63,748 nt of DNA, taken from the NCBI RefSeq assembly GCF_030272695.1, contig NZ_JARFYN010000054.1, positions 1 to 63,748 of the forward strand. The letters are read 5' to 3'. Below are positions 24,619-33,630 of the stretch, piece after piece. The number at the start of each line of letters is the position of its first letter. Position 1 is the stretch's first letter. The translations under genes and the position numbers were made by a program. The notes under the pieces are model-generated. The model had not been told where the DNA came from. It searched no databases and saw only the letters and a program-made list of their open reading frames with translations. The stretch is from Martinezella calliandrae (GTDB taxonomy: Bacteria > Pseudomonadota > Alphaproteobacteria > Rhizobiales > Rhizobiaceae).

Positions 24619-26240
24619 GCTTCCACCGCCCTTCCCTTGAGGGCGAAGAGCCCGCGCGGACGTTTCTGGATGAAGAGGATGATAAGGACCAGAACCAGGA
24701 TCTTGCCGAGCACCGCTCCCGCATAGGGTTCGAGAAACTTGTTGAGGATGCCGAGCGAAAAGGCGCCGACCAGCGTTCCCCAAAGATTGCCGACGCCGCC
24801 GAAGACGACCACCATGAAACTGTCGATGATGTAGCTTTGCCCGAGGTTTGGCGAGACGTTGTCGATCTGCGAGAGTGCAACGCCTGCCATCCCCGCGATG
24901 CCCGACCCCAGGGCAAAGGTAAATGCATCGACCCAAGGCGTGCGAATGCCCATGGAGGACGCCATACGCCGGTTCTGCGTCACCGCCCGCATCTGCAGCC
25001 CAAAGGCCGAGCGCTTCAAAAGCAACAGCAGGGCGACGAAAACGCCGAGCGCGAAAACGATGATCCAGAGGCGGTTCCAGGTGATCGAGAGATAACCAAG
25101 ATCGAAGGAGCCGGACATCCAGGAGGGATTGCCGACTTCCTGATTGGTCGGCCCGAAGATGGAGCGCACGGCTTGCTGTAGAATCAGCGAGATGCCCCAG
25201 GTGGCAAGCAGCGTTTCCAGCGGCCGGCCGTACAGGAAACGGATGACGCCGCGCTCGATGATGAGGCCGACGGCGCCGGTGACCAGAAACGCCACCGGCA
25301 AGGCGATCGCCAACGACCAGTCGAAAAGCTGCGGATGGGAGCTACGGATGACGCTCTGGACCATGAAGGTGGAATAGGCGCCAAGCATCACCATCTCGCC
25401 ATGCGCCATGTTGATGATACCCATGACGCCAAAGGTGATGGCAAGCCCGATCGCGGCAAGCAGCAGCACCGAGCCGAGCGACAGGCCGTACCAGACATTC
25501 TGCACCGCATCCCAGATCGCCAATTGGCTTTGGATGCCGGCAATCGCTGCCGCGACATCGGGCTTCAGGCTGTCGTCGACAGAAACCGAGGAGAAGATCC
25601 CGATCGCATCGCGGCCGCCTTCGTTCTTGATCGTCTCGATCGCCGCCTTCTTCTCTTCCAGCGAACGATCGGAGCTGAGTACGGCAACCGCACGCGCCCT
25701 CTCGAGCACCCCGCGGATTTCGCCGTCCTTTTCGCTCTTTAATGCAACTTCGAGCGCGTCCAGCGAATCCGCGCTAGGCGATTTCAGGACGGATTGGGCC
25801 GCCTCCAGTCTGACGCCGCGATCCGGGCTCATCAGCGTCAGGCCGCCGAGCGCGGCACGGACGGAGCGACGCAGATTGTTGTTGATCTTGATTTTGTTGA
25901 GATTGCCCTTGGCTTCCTGGCCGACCGCCTGTCCGGTCAGCGGATCGATCAAGGACATGCCGTCGCCGGAAGATTTGGCGATGAAGACCTGATTGTCGGA
26001 TTTGCGGACATAGAGATCGCCGTCCGAAAAGGCCTGCAGCACTGGCACCACCTTGGGATCGCCGGTCTTGGCCAGGTTCTTGACGATCTCGTCGGCCTGC
26101 TGGAAGTTTGCCGGACCAAGCGCATTGACGAGGCTATGCGCATCCTCCTGGGCACGCAACGCGGTCGCCGTCAGCACCAGTATCAGGCAGAAGCCGGCGG
26201 CAAGCGCCAGAGCCATGCGGTAAACGAATTTGTCGAACAT
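24615..26240 (-). CDS. urtB: urea ABC transporter permease UrtB
   Basis: 541 residues. A signal-anchor helix at residues 8-30 is followed by an extracytoplasmic domain of about 200 residues with HEAT-like helices, typical of UrtB and absent from LivH. The permease domain (about 255-540) contains GVMGIINMAHGEMVMLGAYS and RAVTQNRRMASSMGI. It pairs with UrtC to form the urea channel. Confidence 0.92.
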   Translation of the reverse strand: MFDKFVYRMALALAAGFCLILVLTATALRAQEDAHSLVNALGPANFQQADEIVKNLAKTGDPKVVPVLQAFSDGDLYVRKSDNQVFIAKSSGDGMSLIDPLTGQAVGQEAKGNLNKIKINNNLRRSVRAALGGLTLMSPDRGVRLEAAQSVLKSPSADSLDALEVALKSEKDGEIRGVLERARAVAVLSSDRSLEEKKAAIETIKNEGGRDAIGIFSSVSVDDSLKPDVAAAIAGIQSQLAIWDAVQNVWYGLSLGSVLLLAAIGLAITFGVMGIINMAHGEMVMLGAYSTFMVQSVIRSSHPQLFDWSLAIALPVAFLVTGAVGLIIERGVIRFLYGRPLETLLATWGISLILQQAVRSIFGPTNQEVGNPSWMSGSFDLGYLSITWNRLWIIVFALGVFVALLLLLKRSAFGLQMRAVTQNRRMASSMGIRTPWVDAFTFALGSGIAGMAGVALSQIDNVSPNLGQSYIIDSFMVVVFGGVGNLWGTLVGAFSLGILNKFLEPYAGAVLGKILVLVLIILFIQKRPRGLFALKGRAVEA

Positions 26241-26307
26241 CCCACGTCCCTCATGCAGTCGCGGGCAGAGGAGCCTGCCCGCGACGATTGCGCATCAAAA
26301 GCGGAAC

Positions 26308-27597
26308 TCAGGAACCCTTGCCGCCGCACTTGCCGGTAGTAACGTTGAAGTTGCCGCAATTCATCGGCATGCGCCAATCCGAGATCAGGTCCTTGCTGTC
26401 GGGCAGGTAGTCCGACCATTCCTTGCCGACCACTGCAGGGGTCTGCGAAACGACATCGAACTGGCCGTTTTCCTGCACTTCGCCGATCAAGACGGGCTTG
26501 GTGATGTAGTGGTTCGGCATCATAGTGGCGTAGCCGCCGGTAAGGTTTGGAACGGAAACGCCGACAAGCGCGTCGATCACCTTGTCCGGATCGGTGGTGC
26601 CGGCCTTTTCGACCGCTTTCACCCACATGTTGAAACCGATATAGGCGGCTTCCATTGGGTCATTGGTGACCCGCTTATCGTTCTTGGTATAGGCGTGCCA
26701 TTCCTTGATGAATTCGGCATTGGCGGGCGTGTCGACGGACTGGAAATAGTTCCAGGCGGCGAGATGGCCGACCAGTGGCTTGGTGTCGACGCCGGCCAAT
26801 TCCTCTTCGCCGACTGAGAACGCCACGACTGGTATATCTTCCGCCTTGACGCCCTGGTTGCCGAGTTCCTTGTAGAATGGAACGTTGGCGTCGCCATTGA
26901 TGGTCGAGACGACGGCGGTCTTCTTGCCGGCCGCGCCGAAGGCCTTGATCTTGGAGACTTCCGTCTGCCAGTCCGAGAAGCCGAACGGCGTATAGTTGAT
27001 GATGATGTCTTCGTCCTTGACGCCCTTGGACTTCAGATAAGCTTCAAGGATCTTGTTGGTCGTGCGCGGATAGACGTAGTCGGTGCCTTCGAGAACCCAG
27101 CGCTTAACCCCCTCGTTCTGCATCAGGTAATCGACGGCGGGGATCGCCTGTTGGTTCGGAGCCGCACCCGTATAGAACACGTTGCGCTCGGATTCTTCAC
27201 CTTCGAACTGCACGGGGTAGAACAAGATCGAGTCCAGTTCCTTAAACACCGGCAGCACCGACTTGCGCGACACCGAGGTCCAGCAGCCGAACACGGCCGA
27301 GACCTTGTCCTTCTGGATCAGCTCACGGGCCTTTTCGGCAAACAGCGGCCAATCGGATGCCGGGTCGACGACGACGGGCTCAAGCTTCTTGCCGAGAACA
27401 CCGCCCTTCTTGTTCTGCTCGTCAATGAGCATCAGCATGGCATCTTTTAGCGTCGTTTCCGAAATCGCCATGGTGCCGGAAAGCGAATGGAGAACGCCGA
27501 CCTTGATGGTGTCGTCTGCGGCAAAAGCTCCATGGAATGCGGTTGTCGACATGATGGCGCCCAAAAGCGCGCCGGAGACAAGAGTCTTCAGTTTCAT
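26308..27597 (-). CDS. urtA: urea ABC transporter substrate-binding protein UrtA
   Basis: 429 residues with a signal peptide (MKLKTLVSGALLGAIMSTTA, cleavage after AFA), then the periplasmic type-I fold: VGVLHSLSGTMAISETTLKD, CWTSVSRKSVLPV and QFEGEESERNVFYTGAAPNQ. These match UrtA/FmdD urea- or amide-binding proteins rather than general branched-chain amino-acid binders. It is the first gene of the operon, 68 bp before urtB. It is divergent from the permease-kinase fusion, which probably senses the same kind of solute. An amide or short urea derivative is an alternative ligand. Confidence 0.92.
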   Translation of the reverse strand: MKLKTLVSGALLGAIMSTTAFHGAFAADDTIKVGVLHSLSGTMAISETTLKDAMLMLIDEQNKKGGVLGKKLEPVVVDPASDWPLFAEKARELIQKDKVSAVFGCWTSVSRKSVLPVFKELDSILFYPVQFEGEESERNVFYTGAAPNQQAIPAVDYLMQNEGVKRWVLEGTDYVYPRTTNKILEAYLKSKGVKDEDIIINYTPFGFSDWQTEVSKIKAFGAAGKKTAVVSTINGDANVPFYKELGNQGVKAEDIPVVAFSVGEEELAGVDTKPLVGHLAAWNYFQSVDTPANAEFIKEWHAYTKNDKRVTNDPMEAAYIGFNMWVKAVEKAGTTDPDKVIDALVGVSVPNLTGGYATMMPNHYITKPVLIGEVQENGQFDVVSQTPAVVGKEWSDYLPDSKDLISDWRMPMNCGNFNVTTGKCGGKGS

Positions 27598-27693
27598 GCG
27601 TAGTTCCCCTCTTTTTGTCTGCCCGCAACGGCTTATAAACGAAGATTAACCGTTGCCTGCCGGGACTATCCGGCAGCAGCAGGGGATTCCACA

Positions 27694-27709
27694 TACGTAA
27701 TATGACGTA
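27694..27709. promoter_or_regulatory. palindromic candidate operator (urtA/kinase intergenic)
   Basis: TACGTAATATGACGTA is a 16-bp palindrome with seven of eight pairs matching. It lies 97 bp upstream of urtA and 123 bp upstream of the kinase. Its reverse strand reads TACGTCAT..., which recurs at 27775-27782. The most natural binder is the LuxR-type regulator at 31214, but this is inference. Confidence 0.35.
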
Positions 27710-27774
27710 GGAAACGGGGCGAAATGTGCAGCAAATTGCGAGTTCACGCTCTTAAGGACTGCGCCGATCCGTGT

Positions 27775-27790
27775 TACGTCATGAATTACA
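27775..27790. promoter_or_regulatory. second TACGTCAT site
   Basis: TACGTCATGAATTACA shares its first eight bases with the reverse strand of the palindrome at 27694-27709. It lies about 42 bp before the kinase start, where a promoter-proximal activator or repressor site is expected. Confidence 0.3.
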
Positions 27791-27831
27791 CTTGCCAAAC
27801 TGTTTGGGGGCAAGACTGCTGAAGGGTGGGC

Positions 27832-30800
27832 ATGGCAGCGCGGCAACGCATCATTCCGGTGAGACGCGAATATAACCGCTGGGTCGCAAACCAGACATTG
27901 GAAGACTATGCCCTGCGCTTCACCGCCAAAAGTGCCCGGCAATTTTCCTCGCAGCGTATCTCGCAGACGGCTATCGGCGCCATCTCCTTCCTGGCGTTGG
28001 AGGCGATCGGCGGCACCATCACGCTCTCCTACGGCACGACCAATGCCTTCTACGCCATCATTGTCGCCAGCCTCGCAATGCTCGCGATCGGCCTGCCGAT
28101 CAGCCGCTACGCCATACGACACGGAGTCGACATCGACCTTCTGACCCGAGGCGCCAGCTTCGGCTATATCGGCTCGACCATCACTTCGCTGATCTATGCC
28201 AGCTTCACCTTCATGCTGTTTGCTATCGAAGCCTCGATCATGTCGGGGGCGCTGGAGCTGACGCTCGGCATACCCCTGTGGATCGGCTATATCATCAGCG
28301 CCGTCATGGTCATCCCGCTGGTGACCCACGGTGTCCGTCTGATCAGCCGGTTTCAGCTCGTGACGCAGCCGTTCTGGATCGTCCTCAATATCCTGCCCTT
28401 CGTCTTTATCGCCTTATCCGACTGGGGAAAATTCGACCTATGGCGCGCTTTCGCCGGTATTCACCACGCCACCGGCGCGCCCGGAACTGCAGCGCCTTTC
28501 GATGTCGCGGAATTCGGCGCTGCTTCCGCCGTTATCCTGGCGCTGATGTCGCAGATCGGCGAACAGGCCGACTTCCTGCGCTTCCTGCCGCCGGAAGGCC
28601 GTCGCAAGTGGCGGCATCACCTGGCGATCTTTCTCGCCGGTCCCGGCTGGGTGATCATCGGCGCGCCGAAGCTGTTGGCCGGGTCCTTCCTGGTAGTGCT
28701 GACGCTGAGTTCCGGTGTTCCGGCCGACCGCGCCGCCGATCCGGCGCAGATGTATCTCACCGCCTTCGGCTATATGATCCCCTGGCACAATGCCGCGCTA
28801 ATGTTGATGGCCGCCTTCGTGATGGTCTCCCAGTTGAAGATCAATGTCATGAACGCCTATGCCGGCTCGCTCGCCTGGTCGAATTTCTTCTCCCGTCTGA
28901 CCCATAGCCATCCAGGCCGCGTCATCTGGCTGGTCTTTAACGTCGCCATCGCCCTGCTCCTGATGGAGCTCGGCATCTACAGGCTGCTGGAAGAGACGCT
29001 TGGTATCTTCTCCATCATTGCCATGGCCTGGCTCTGCACGATCTCTGCCGATCTCTTCATCAACAAGCCGCTCGGCCTTGCCCCTCCCGGCATCGAGTTC
29101 AAACGCGCCCATCTCTACGACATCAATCCTGTCGGCCTGGGGGCCATGGCGCTCTCTGCAACGATTGCCCTCATCGCTCATTTTGGCGCCCTTGGCACGG
29201 TTGCCGCCTCACTCGCGCCCTATATCACCTTGGCGATTGCGCTCATTGCCTCGCCCGCGATCGCCTGGGCGACCAAGGGGAAATTCTATCTCGCCCGCAA
29301 GCCGCGCCAAAGCTGGAAGAACCTCACCACCATCACCTGCTCGGTCTGCGAACATCCTTTCGAGCCGGAGGACATGGCCTGGTGCCCGGCCTATGCCGCG
29401 CCGATTTGCTCGCTTTGCTGCTCGCTGGACAGCCGCTGCCATGATATGTGCAAGCCAAAAGCGCGGCTGAACACGCAGGTCGGCACGGTCGCCAAGACTT
29501 TGCTGCCAGAGGCCGTCGTCGCCAAGCTCGCCACCCGTCTCGGACGCTACGGCATTGCTGTCGCGGTAGCGCTGACGGCCGTGGGCGCCATTCTGGCGAT
29601 GATCGCGCATCAGGTCGGCTCCGCCTCGCCCGAGACGGCGCAAGTGGTCGACCGCACGATCCTGATCGTGTTCTTCGTCTTCGCCGTCATCGCCGGTGTC
29701 GTCTGCTGGTTCTACGTGCTCGCGCATGATAGCCGCGTCGTCGCCGAGGAGGAATCCTCCCGGCAGAATACGTTGCTGCTCAAGGAAATCGCCGCGCACA
29801 AGAAGACGGATGCGGCTTTGCAGAGCGCCAAGGAGGCGGCGGAGGCGGCAAACCGCGCCAAGAGCCGCTACGTCGTGGGCTTAAGCCACGAACTGCGCAC
29901 GCCGCTCAATGCAGTGCTCGGCTATGCCCAGATTCTCGAGCGCGACGAAACCATTCCCGCGCCGCGGCAATCTTCGCTGAAGGTCATCCGCCGCAGTGCC
30001 GAACATCTTTCCGGCCTGATCGACGGGCTGCTCGACATTTCGAAGATCGAGGCCGGCCGGCTGCAGGTCTATTCCAACGAGATCAACATTCAGGATTTTC
30101 TCGACCAGATCGTCGACATGTTTGGCCCGCAGGCGCAGGCCAAGGGTCTTACTTTCATCCACGAGCGATCGGCCGCCCTGCCCGATTATGTCCGCACCGA
30201 CGAAAAGCGACTGCGGCAGATCCTCGTCAACCTGCTCTCCAACGCGATCAAGTTCACCGATACGGGCGGTGTGCGTTTCGAGGTCGGCTATCGCAGCCAG
30301 GTCGCAAGTTTCACCATTGCCGATACCGGCCGCGGCATCGCCGAGAAGGATCTGACCCGTATTTACGAGCCCTTCCAACGTGGCGAGGCCGACAGCATCC
30401 GCCCCATGCCCGGCCTCGGCCTTGGGCTGACCATTACCCGACTGCTCACCAATACGCTTGGCGGCGAGATCTCCGTCGCTAGCGAAAAGGACAAGGGCTC
30501 GACTTTCAAGGTGCGCCTAATGCTGTCGGCGGTGATCCGGCCGATGAAGCCGCCGGCGCAGGAGCAGAGGATCGTCAGCTATGAAGGTCCGCGCCGTACC
30601 ATCGTCGTCGTCGACGACAATGAGGATCACCGCGAGCTGATGCGCGAAGTGCTGTCGCCCCTCGATTTCATCGTGCTGACGGCGGCCGGCGGGCCGGACT
30701 GTTTGACGCTGATCGAGGGCATCAAGCCGGATCTTTTCCTGGTCGATATATCCATGCCTGGCATGAGCGGCTGGCAATTGGTCTCGCGGCTCAGGGAGAG

Positions 30801-31221
30801 CGGCCAGATGGCGCCGATCCTGATGCTGTCAGCCAATATCGGCGATGGCGCGGCCGCCAGGGACAGCGACGACAGACATAATGACGCCATCGCCAAGCCC
30901 ATCGATATCCGCCAGCTTCGCGACAAGCTGGCAATGCATCTCGCCCTGAAGTGGATCTATGCCGACGGCTCCGCACCGGCCTCGCCGAAACTTGCGCCAC
31001 CTATGAAGAGCCCGGGGATAGAGCATGTGCGCGAGTTGATACGGCTTGGCGAGATCGGCTATGTCAGGGGCATCGAGGCGAAACTCAAGGATCTTGCCAA
31101 GCTCGACCAGAACCAACCCTTCACGGATGCCTTGCGCACCTATGTTCAAGCCTTCGATATAGACGGGTTTCTGAACTTCCTGCACAGATTCGACAATGAA
31201 AAGGTAGAACCGATTGGCTGA
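27832..31221 (+). CDS. permease-like sensor / Cys-rich domain / hybrid histidine kinase fusion
   Basis: About 1129 residues. Residues 1-480 form about twelve helices resembling an NCS1 (purine-cytosine) permease (LEDYALRFTAKSARQFSSQR, FGYIGSTITSLIYASFTFML). A Cys-rich cluster (about 495-540) reads CSVCEHPFEPEDMAWC then CSLCCSLDSRCHDMC. Two more helices and a coiled coil lead into a kinase: H-box SRYVVGLSHELRTPLNAVLG, N-box RQILVNLLSNAIKFTD, then DTGRGIAEKD and GLGLGLTITRLL. A receiver domain follows (VVVDDNEDH, phospho-Asp in LVDISMPG, Lys-Pro AKPID), plus about 90 C-terminal residues. The ATG at 27832 follows GAAGGG; a GTG two codons earlier is the alternative. The stop overlaps the partner regulator. 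The permease module probably senses or carries a urea- or nucleobase-like solute. Confidence 0.88.
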   Translation: MAARQRIIPVRREYNRWVANQTLEDYALRFTAKSARQFSSQRISQTAIGAISFLALEAIGGTITLSYGTTNAFYAIIVASLAMLAIGLPISRYAIRHGVDIDLLTRGASFGYIGSTITSLIYASFTFMLFAIEASIMSGALELTLGIPLWIGYIISAVMVIPLVTHGVRLISRFQLVTQPFWIVLNILPFVFIALSDWGKFDLWRAFAGIHHATGAPGTAAPFDVAEFGAASAVILALMSQIGEQADFLRFLPPEGRRKWRHHLAIFLAGPGWVIIGAPKLLAGSFLVVLTLSSGVPADRAADPAQMYLTAFGYMIPWHNAALMLMAAFVMVSQLKINVMNAYAGSLAWSNFFSRLTHSHPGRVIWLVFNVAIALLLMELGIYRLLEETLGIFSIIAMAWLCTISADLFINKPLGLAPPGIEFKRAHLYDINPVGLGAMALSATIALIAHFGALGTVAASLAPYITLAIALIASPAIAWATKGKFYLARKPRQSWKNLTTITCSVCEHPFEPEDMAWCPAYAAPICSLCCSLDSRCHDMCKPKARLNTQVGTVAKTLLPEAVVAKLATRLGRYGIAVAVALTAVGAILAMIAHQVGSASPETAQVVDRTILIVFFVFAVIAGVVCWFYVLAHDSRVVAEEESSRQNTLLLKEIAAHKKTDAALQSAKEAAEAANRAKSRYVVGLSHELRTPLNAVLGYAQILERDETIPAPRQSSLKVIRRSAEHLSGLIDGLLDISKIEAGRLQVYSNEINIQDFLDQIVDMFGPQAQAKGLTFIHERSAALPDYVRTDEKRLRQILVNLLSNAIKFTDTGGVRFEVGYRSQVASFTIADTGRGIAEKDLTRIYEPFQRGEADSIRPMPGLGLGLTITRLLTNTLGGEISVASEKDKGSTFKVRLMLSAVIRPMKPPAQEQRIVSYEGPRRTIVVVDDNEDHRELMREVLSPLDFIVLTAAGGPDCLTLIEGIKPDLFLVDISMPGMSGWQLVSRLRESGQMAPILMLSANIGDGAAARDSDDRHNDAIAKPIDIRQLRDKLAMHLALKWIYADGSAPASPKLAPPMKSPGIEHVRELIRLGEIGYVRGIEAKLKDLAKLDQNQPFTDALRTYVQAFDIDGFLNFLHRFDNEKVEPIG

Positions 31222-32137
31222 GCCCGCCCTTCCCCGCGATATAGTCTTGCTTGTGGACGATTCGCCAGAGGCACTCGGCTTCCTGACCGACGCCTTGGAG
31301 CAGTCGGGCTTCTCCGTGCTTATCGCCACATCAGGGTTGGCGGCGCTAAACATTGTCGAACGCATCACGCCAGACCTGATCCTGCTCGACGCAGTGATGC
31401 CATCCATGGATGGTTTCGAGACCTGCCGCCGCCTGAAGGCGAACGCCAGCATAGCCCAGATTCCCGTGGTGTTCATGACCGGCCTGACCGAAACCGAACA
31501 CGTAGTGCATGCACTGGAATCCGGCGGTGTCGACTACCTCACCAAGCCGATCAACGTTGATGAACTGCGCGCCCGCATCCGCGTCCACCTGCGCAATGCC
31601 CGCTCCGCTCAGAGCGCCCGCGTTGCGCTCGACGCCGCCGGCCGGCATCTCTTGGCGGTCAAAGGTGATGGCGCGATCCAATGGTCGACCCCGCAGGCGA
31701 CGCGCCTCGTTAACGCCGCGACCGGCAGCGACGATGGGCTCGATCTCTTGGCGAAACACATCGCCACCTTCATGCGCGAGCGCGAACGGCCAGGCCCGGC
31801 GCGAGATAACCTGCTCTCCATCAGCAATGGCCGCCAAGCGGCCCTGCAGCTCGCTTTCCTTGGCGCGATCGGCCCGGACGAATATCTTTTCCGCCTCACC
31901 GCTACCAACCAGCGTGCAAACGACGACGTGCTGCGCCAGCATTTTGCACTTACCCAGCGCGAATCCGAAGTATTGCTCTGGATTGCCAAGGGGAAATCGA
32001 ACCGCGATATCGGCGAGATTCTGGGGCTCTCTGCGCGGACGGTGAACAAACATCTGGAACAGATCTATGTGAAGCTTGGGGTGGAGAACCGGGCTTCGGC
32101 CGCGGTGAAGGCGGCGCATGTGCTGCATGACGTCTAG
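31214..32137 (+). CDS. LuxR-type response regulator, partner of the fusion kinase
   Basis: 307 residues. The receiver (about 10-125) has LLVDDSPEA, phospho-Asp in LILLDAVMPSMDG, Thr in FMTGLTE and YLTKPI. A middle segment of about 90 residues has no assigned fold. The C-terminal LuxR HTH is FALTQRESEVLLWIAKGKSN and GLSARTVNKHLEQIYVKLGV. It starts with TTG inside the end of the kinase gene (8-base overlap), so the two are translationally coupled. Confidence 0.88.
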   Translation: MAEPALPRDIVLLVDDSPEALGFLTDALEQSGFSVLIATSGLAALNIVERITPDLILLDAVMPSMDGFETCRRLKANASIAQIPVVFMTGLTETEHVVHALESGGVDYLTKPINVDELRARIRVHLRNARSAQSARVALDAAGRHLLAVKGDGAIQWSTPQATRLVNAATGSDDGLDLLAKHIATFMRERERPGPARDNLLSISNGRQAALQLAFLGAIGPDEYLFRLTATNQRANDDVLRQHFALTQRESEVLLWIAKGKSNRDIGEILGLSARTVNKHLEQIYVKLGVENRASAAVKAAHVLHDV

Positions 32138-32487
32138 GGGAAATCATCCCCTCCTCGCTTGGAGGGAGAGGACTAGGTCAGGGACAAGACACATAATCAC
32201 GGTCATGACAGGCTCTCCTGACCTTTCCGGGTAAGATGATGCGGTATTGCTAGGTTCTGACGCCGGATATTCTATTTGCCGGCCTGTCCTCGAAAGCCCC
32301 TCGTCCAACCGGTCGTAACTTGGCTCTTGTCCTGATCAATGGATCGTCAGTTATAACGTTTCTGCCGGGACATTATAACGACAACCGAAAGCCGGTATTT
32401 AAACAAGCGGGGGTTCACTTAAATAAAGACGAAGCTAGGGTAAGCCCCCTAAATAAGTGTGGCCAGATTATTGCCGTCGACGATCAT
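32138..32487. other. convergent intergenic region with short repeats
   Basis: No gene is visible. TTATAACG occurs twice in direct orientation (32351-32358 and 32373-32380, 22 bp apart). A GGGGG...CCCCC inverted repeat (about 32409-32449) may act as an end-of-message hairpin for either convergent operon. AT content rises in this segment. Confidence 0.35.
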
Positions 32488-33162
32488 TCACTCATCCCCG
32501 GGAACCCCGTAGCTCGGAGCGGCTGAGGGATTGATCGCACGTGTAACATAGGCGTCGAGTTGCGGTTTGTAGATTTGCCAGATGGCTGCAAGCTCTTCGA
32601 CGGGGCAAGCATCCGTCCAATCGCAGCGCAGATCGGCAACTGGCCAACTCACGGTATCCACCAGTTTCATCCCGGCAGAGCGGACGGGCCCGGCCTCGCC
32701 GCCAGCGCTCAGTGCCGCTCGCATCACCACGATCAGGCGATCGCCGAGATGGCCGTCAGACGCGATGAAGGCCTCCACCATCAGCTTGGGAACGTCAGCG
32801 TTCGCAAGAAGATTGCCACCGCAGGCGACGTCGTTGCCGCTTGCTTCGGCCCAGACGCCGAGCGCCTTCCTGCCTGAATGAACTGCGCTCACGCCGGCCG
32901 CATCGACGGCGAGCAGTTGTCGATATTCCGGATAGGCGGAGGTCCGCTTCAGAACGGAGACGGCTTCGGTAGCCGAGAGGCCGCGCGCCATAAGTTCGAG
33001 GGTGCGCGGCCCGAGTGTCGGATCGGTCACATTCTGACTTGCAACGGCGCCGACGCCCGCCTGGGCGTAGGCACAACGTGCGGCGACGGCAGCCGAGGAC
33101 GAAGCCACCGCGACGCCGAACATACCGGTACGCGGGCAGCGAGCGACGATCGAGAAGGTCAT
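32488..33162 (-). CDS. DUF1028 family protein
   Basis: 224 residues starting MTFSIVARCPRTGMFGVAVA. This is the DUF1028 signature: the TFSIVA start, AVAARCAYAQAGVGAVASQN, and TDPTLGPRTLELMARGLSA. Family members have an Ntn-hydrolase-like fold, but an activity is not established; they are often encoded beside RidA and amidases. The ATG at 33162 lies 11 bp after the ridA stop, with GAGGTG upstream. It is the last gene of the catabolic gene run. Confidence 0.85.
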   Translation of the reverse strand: MTFSIVARCPRTGMFGVAVASSSAAVAARCAYAQAGVGAVASQNVTDPTLGPRTLELMARGLSATEAVSVLKRTSAYPEYRQLLAVDAAGVSAVHSGRKALGVWAEASGNDVACGGNLLANADVPKLMVEAFIASDGHLGDRLIVVMRAALSAGGEAGPVRSAGMKLVDTVSWPVADLRCDWTDACPVEELAAIWQIYKPQLDAYVTRAINPSAAPSYGVPGDE

Positions 33163-33173
33163 ATCATTGCACC

Positions 33174-33587
33174 TCAATCCGGAATGACAGCGGTGCCGTC
33201 GATCTCAACCAGCCATTCCGGCCGAGCAAGCGCCTGGACGACGAGGCCGGTGGAGACCGGATGGACGCCTTTGATATATTCTCCCATCGTCCGATAAACT
33301 GCTTCACGGTAACGAACGTCGGTGATGTAAACCACCACTTTGACCAGATGCTCCATCTTGCCGCCGCACTCCTCGATGAGTTGACGTATGTTCTGCATGA
33401 CCTTGTGGGTTTGCTCCACCGGATCGTGACTGGCAATGTTGGTGGCGGTATCCAGATCCTGGGGGCATTGTCCTCTGAGGAATATCATCTTGCCACGCGC
33501 AACGACCGCCTGGCACAGATCGTTGTCGAGCCGCTGCTCAGGATAGGTATCCTTTGTATTGAAGGTGCGGTGCCGGTAATGTTCCAT
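33174..33587 (-). CDS. RidA family protein (first copy)
   Basis: 137 residues with the RidA/YjgF fold: VVARGKMIFLRGQCPQD, EQTHKVMQNIRQLIEECGGK and VKVVVYITDVRYREAVYRT. The usual Arg that contacts the substrate carboxylate is expected in the R-x-A-V-x-V-x-x-L segment. Here that segment reads STGLVVQALARPEWLVEIDG, in which the Arg position is Gly, so this may be a non-deaminase subgroup. It lies between the FMO-like gene and DUF1028. Confidence 0.85.
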   Translation of the reverse strand: MEHYRHRTFNTKDTYPEQRLDNDLCQAVVARGKMIFLRGQCPQDLDTATNIASHDPVEQTHKVMQNIRQLIEECGGKMEHLVKVVVYITDVRYREAVYRTMGEYIKGVHPVSTGLVVQALARPEWLVEIDGTAVIPD

Positions 33588-33630
33588 TGTCTGCTCCAAT
33601 GTTGGTATTCGGTGTTGCCGTGATTGCGGG

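Noticed and set aside
32138..32487. Direct TTATAACG repeats as a phage attachment or origin iteron
   Set aside because: Only two copies, no integrase, replication gene or tRNA nearby.
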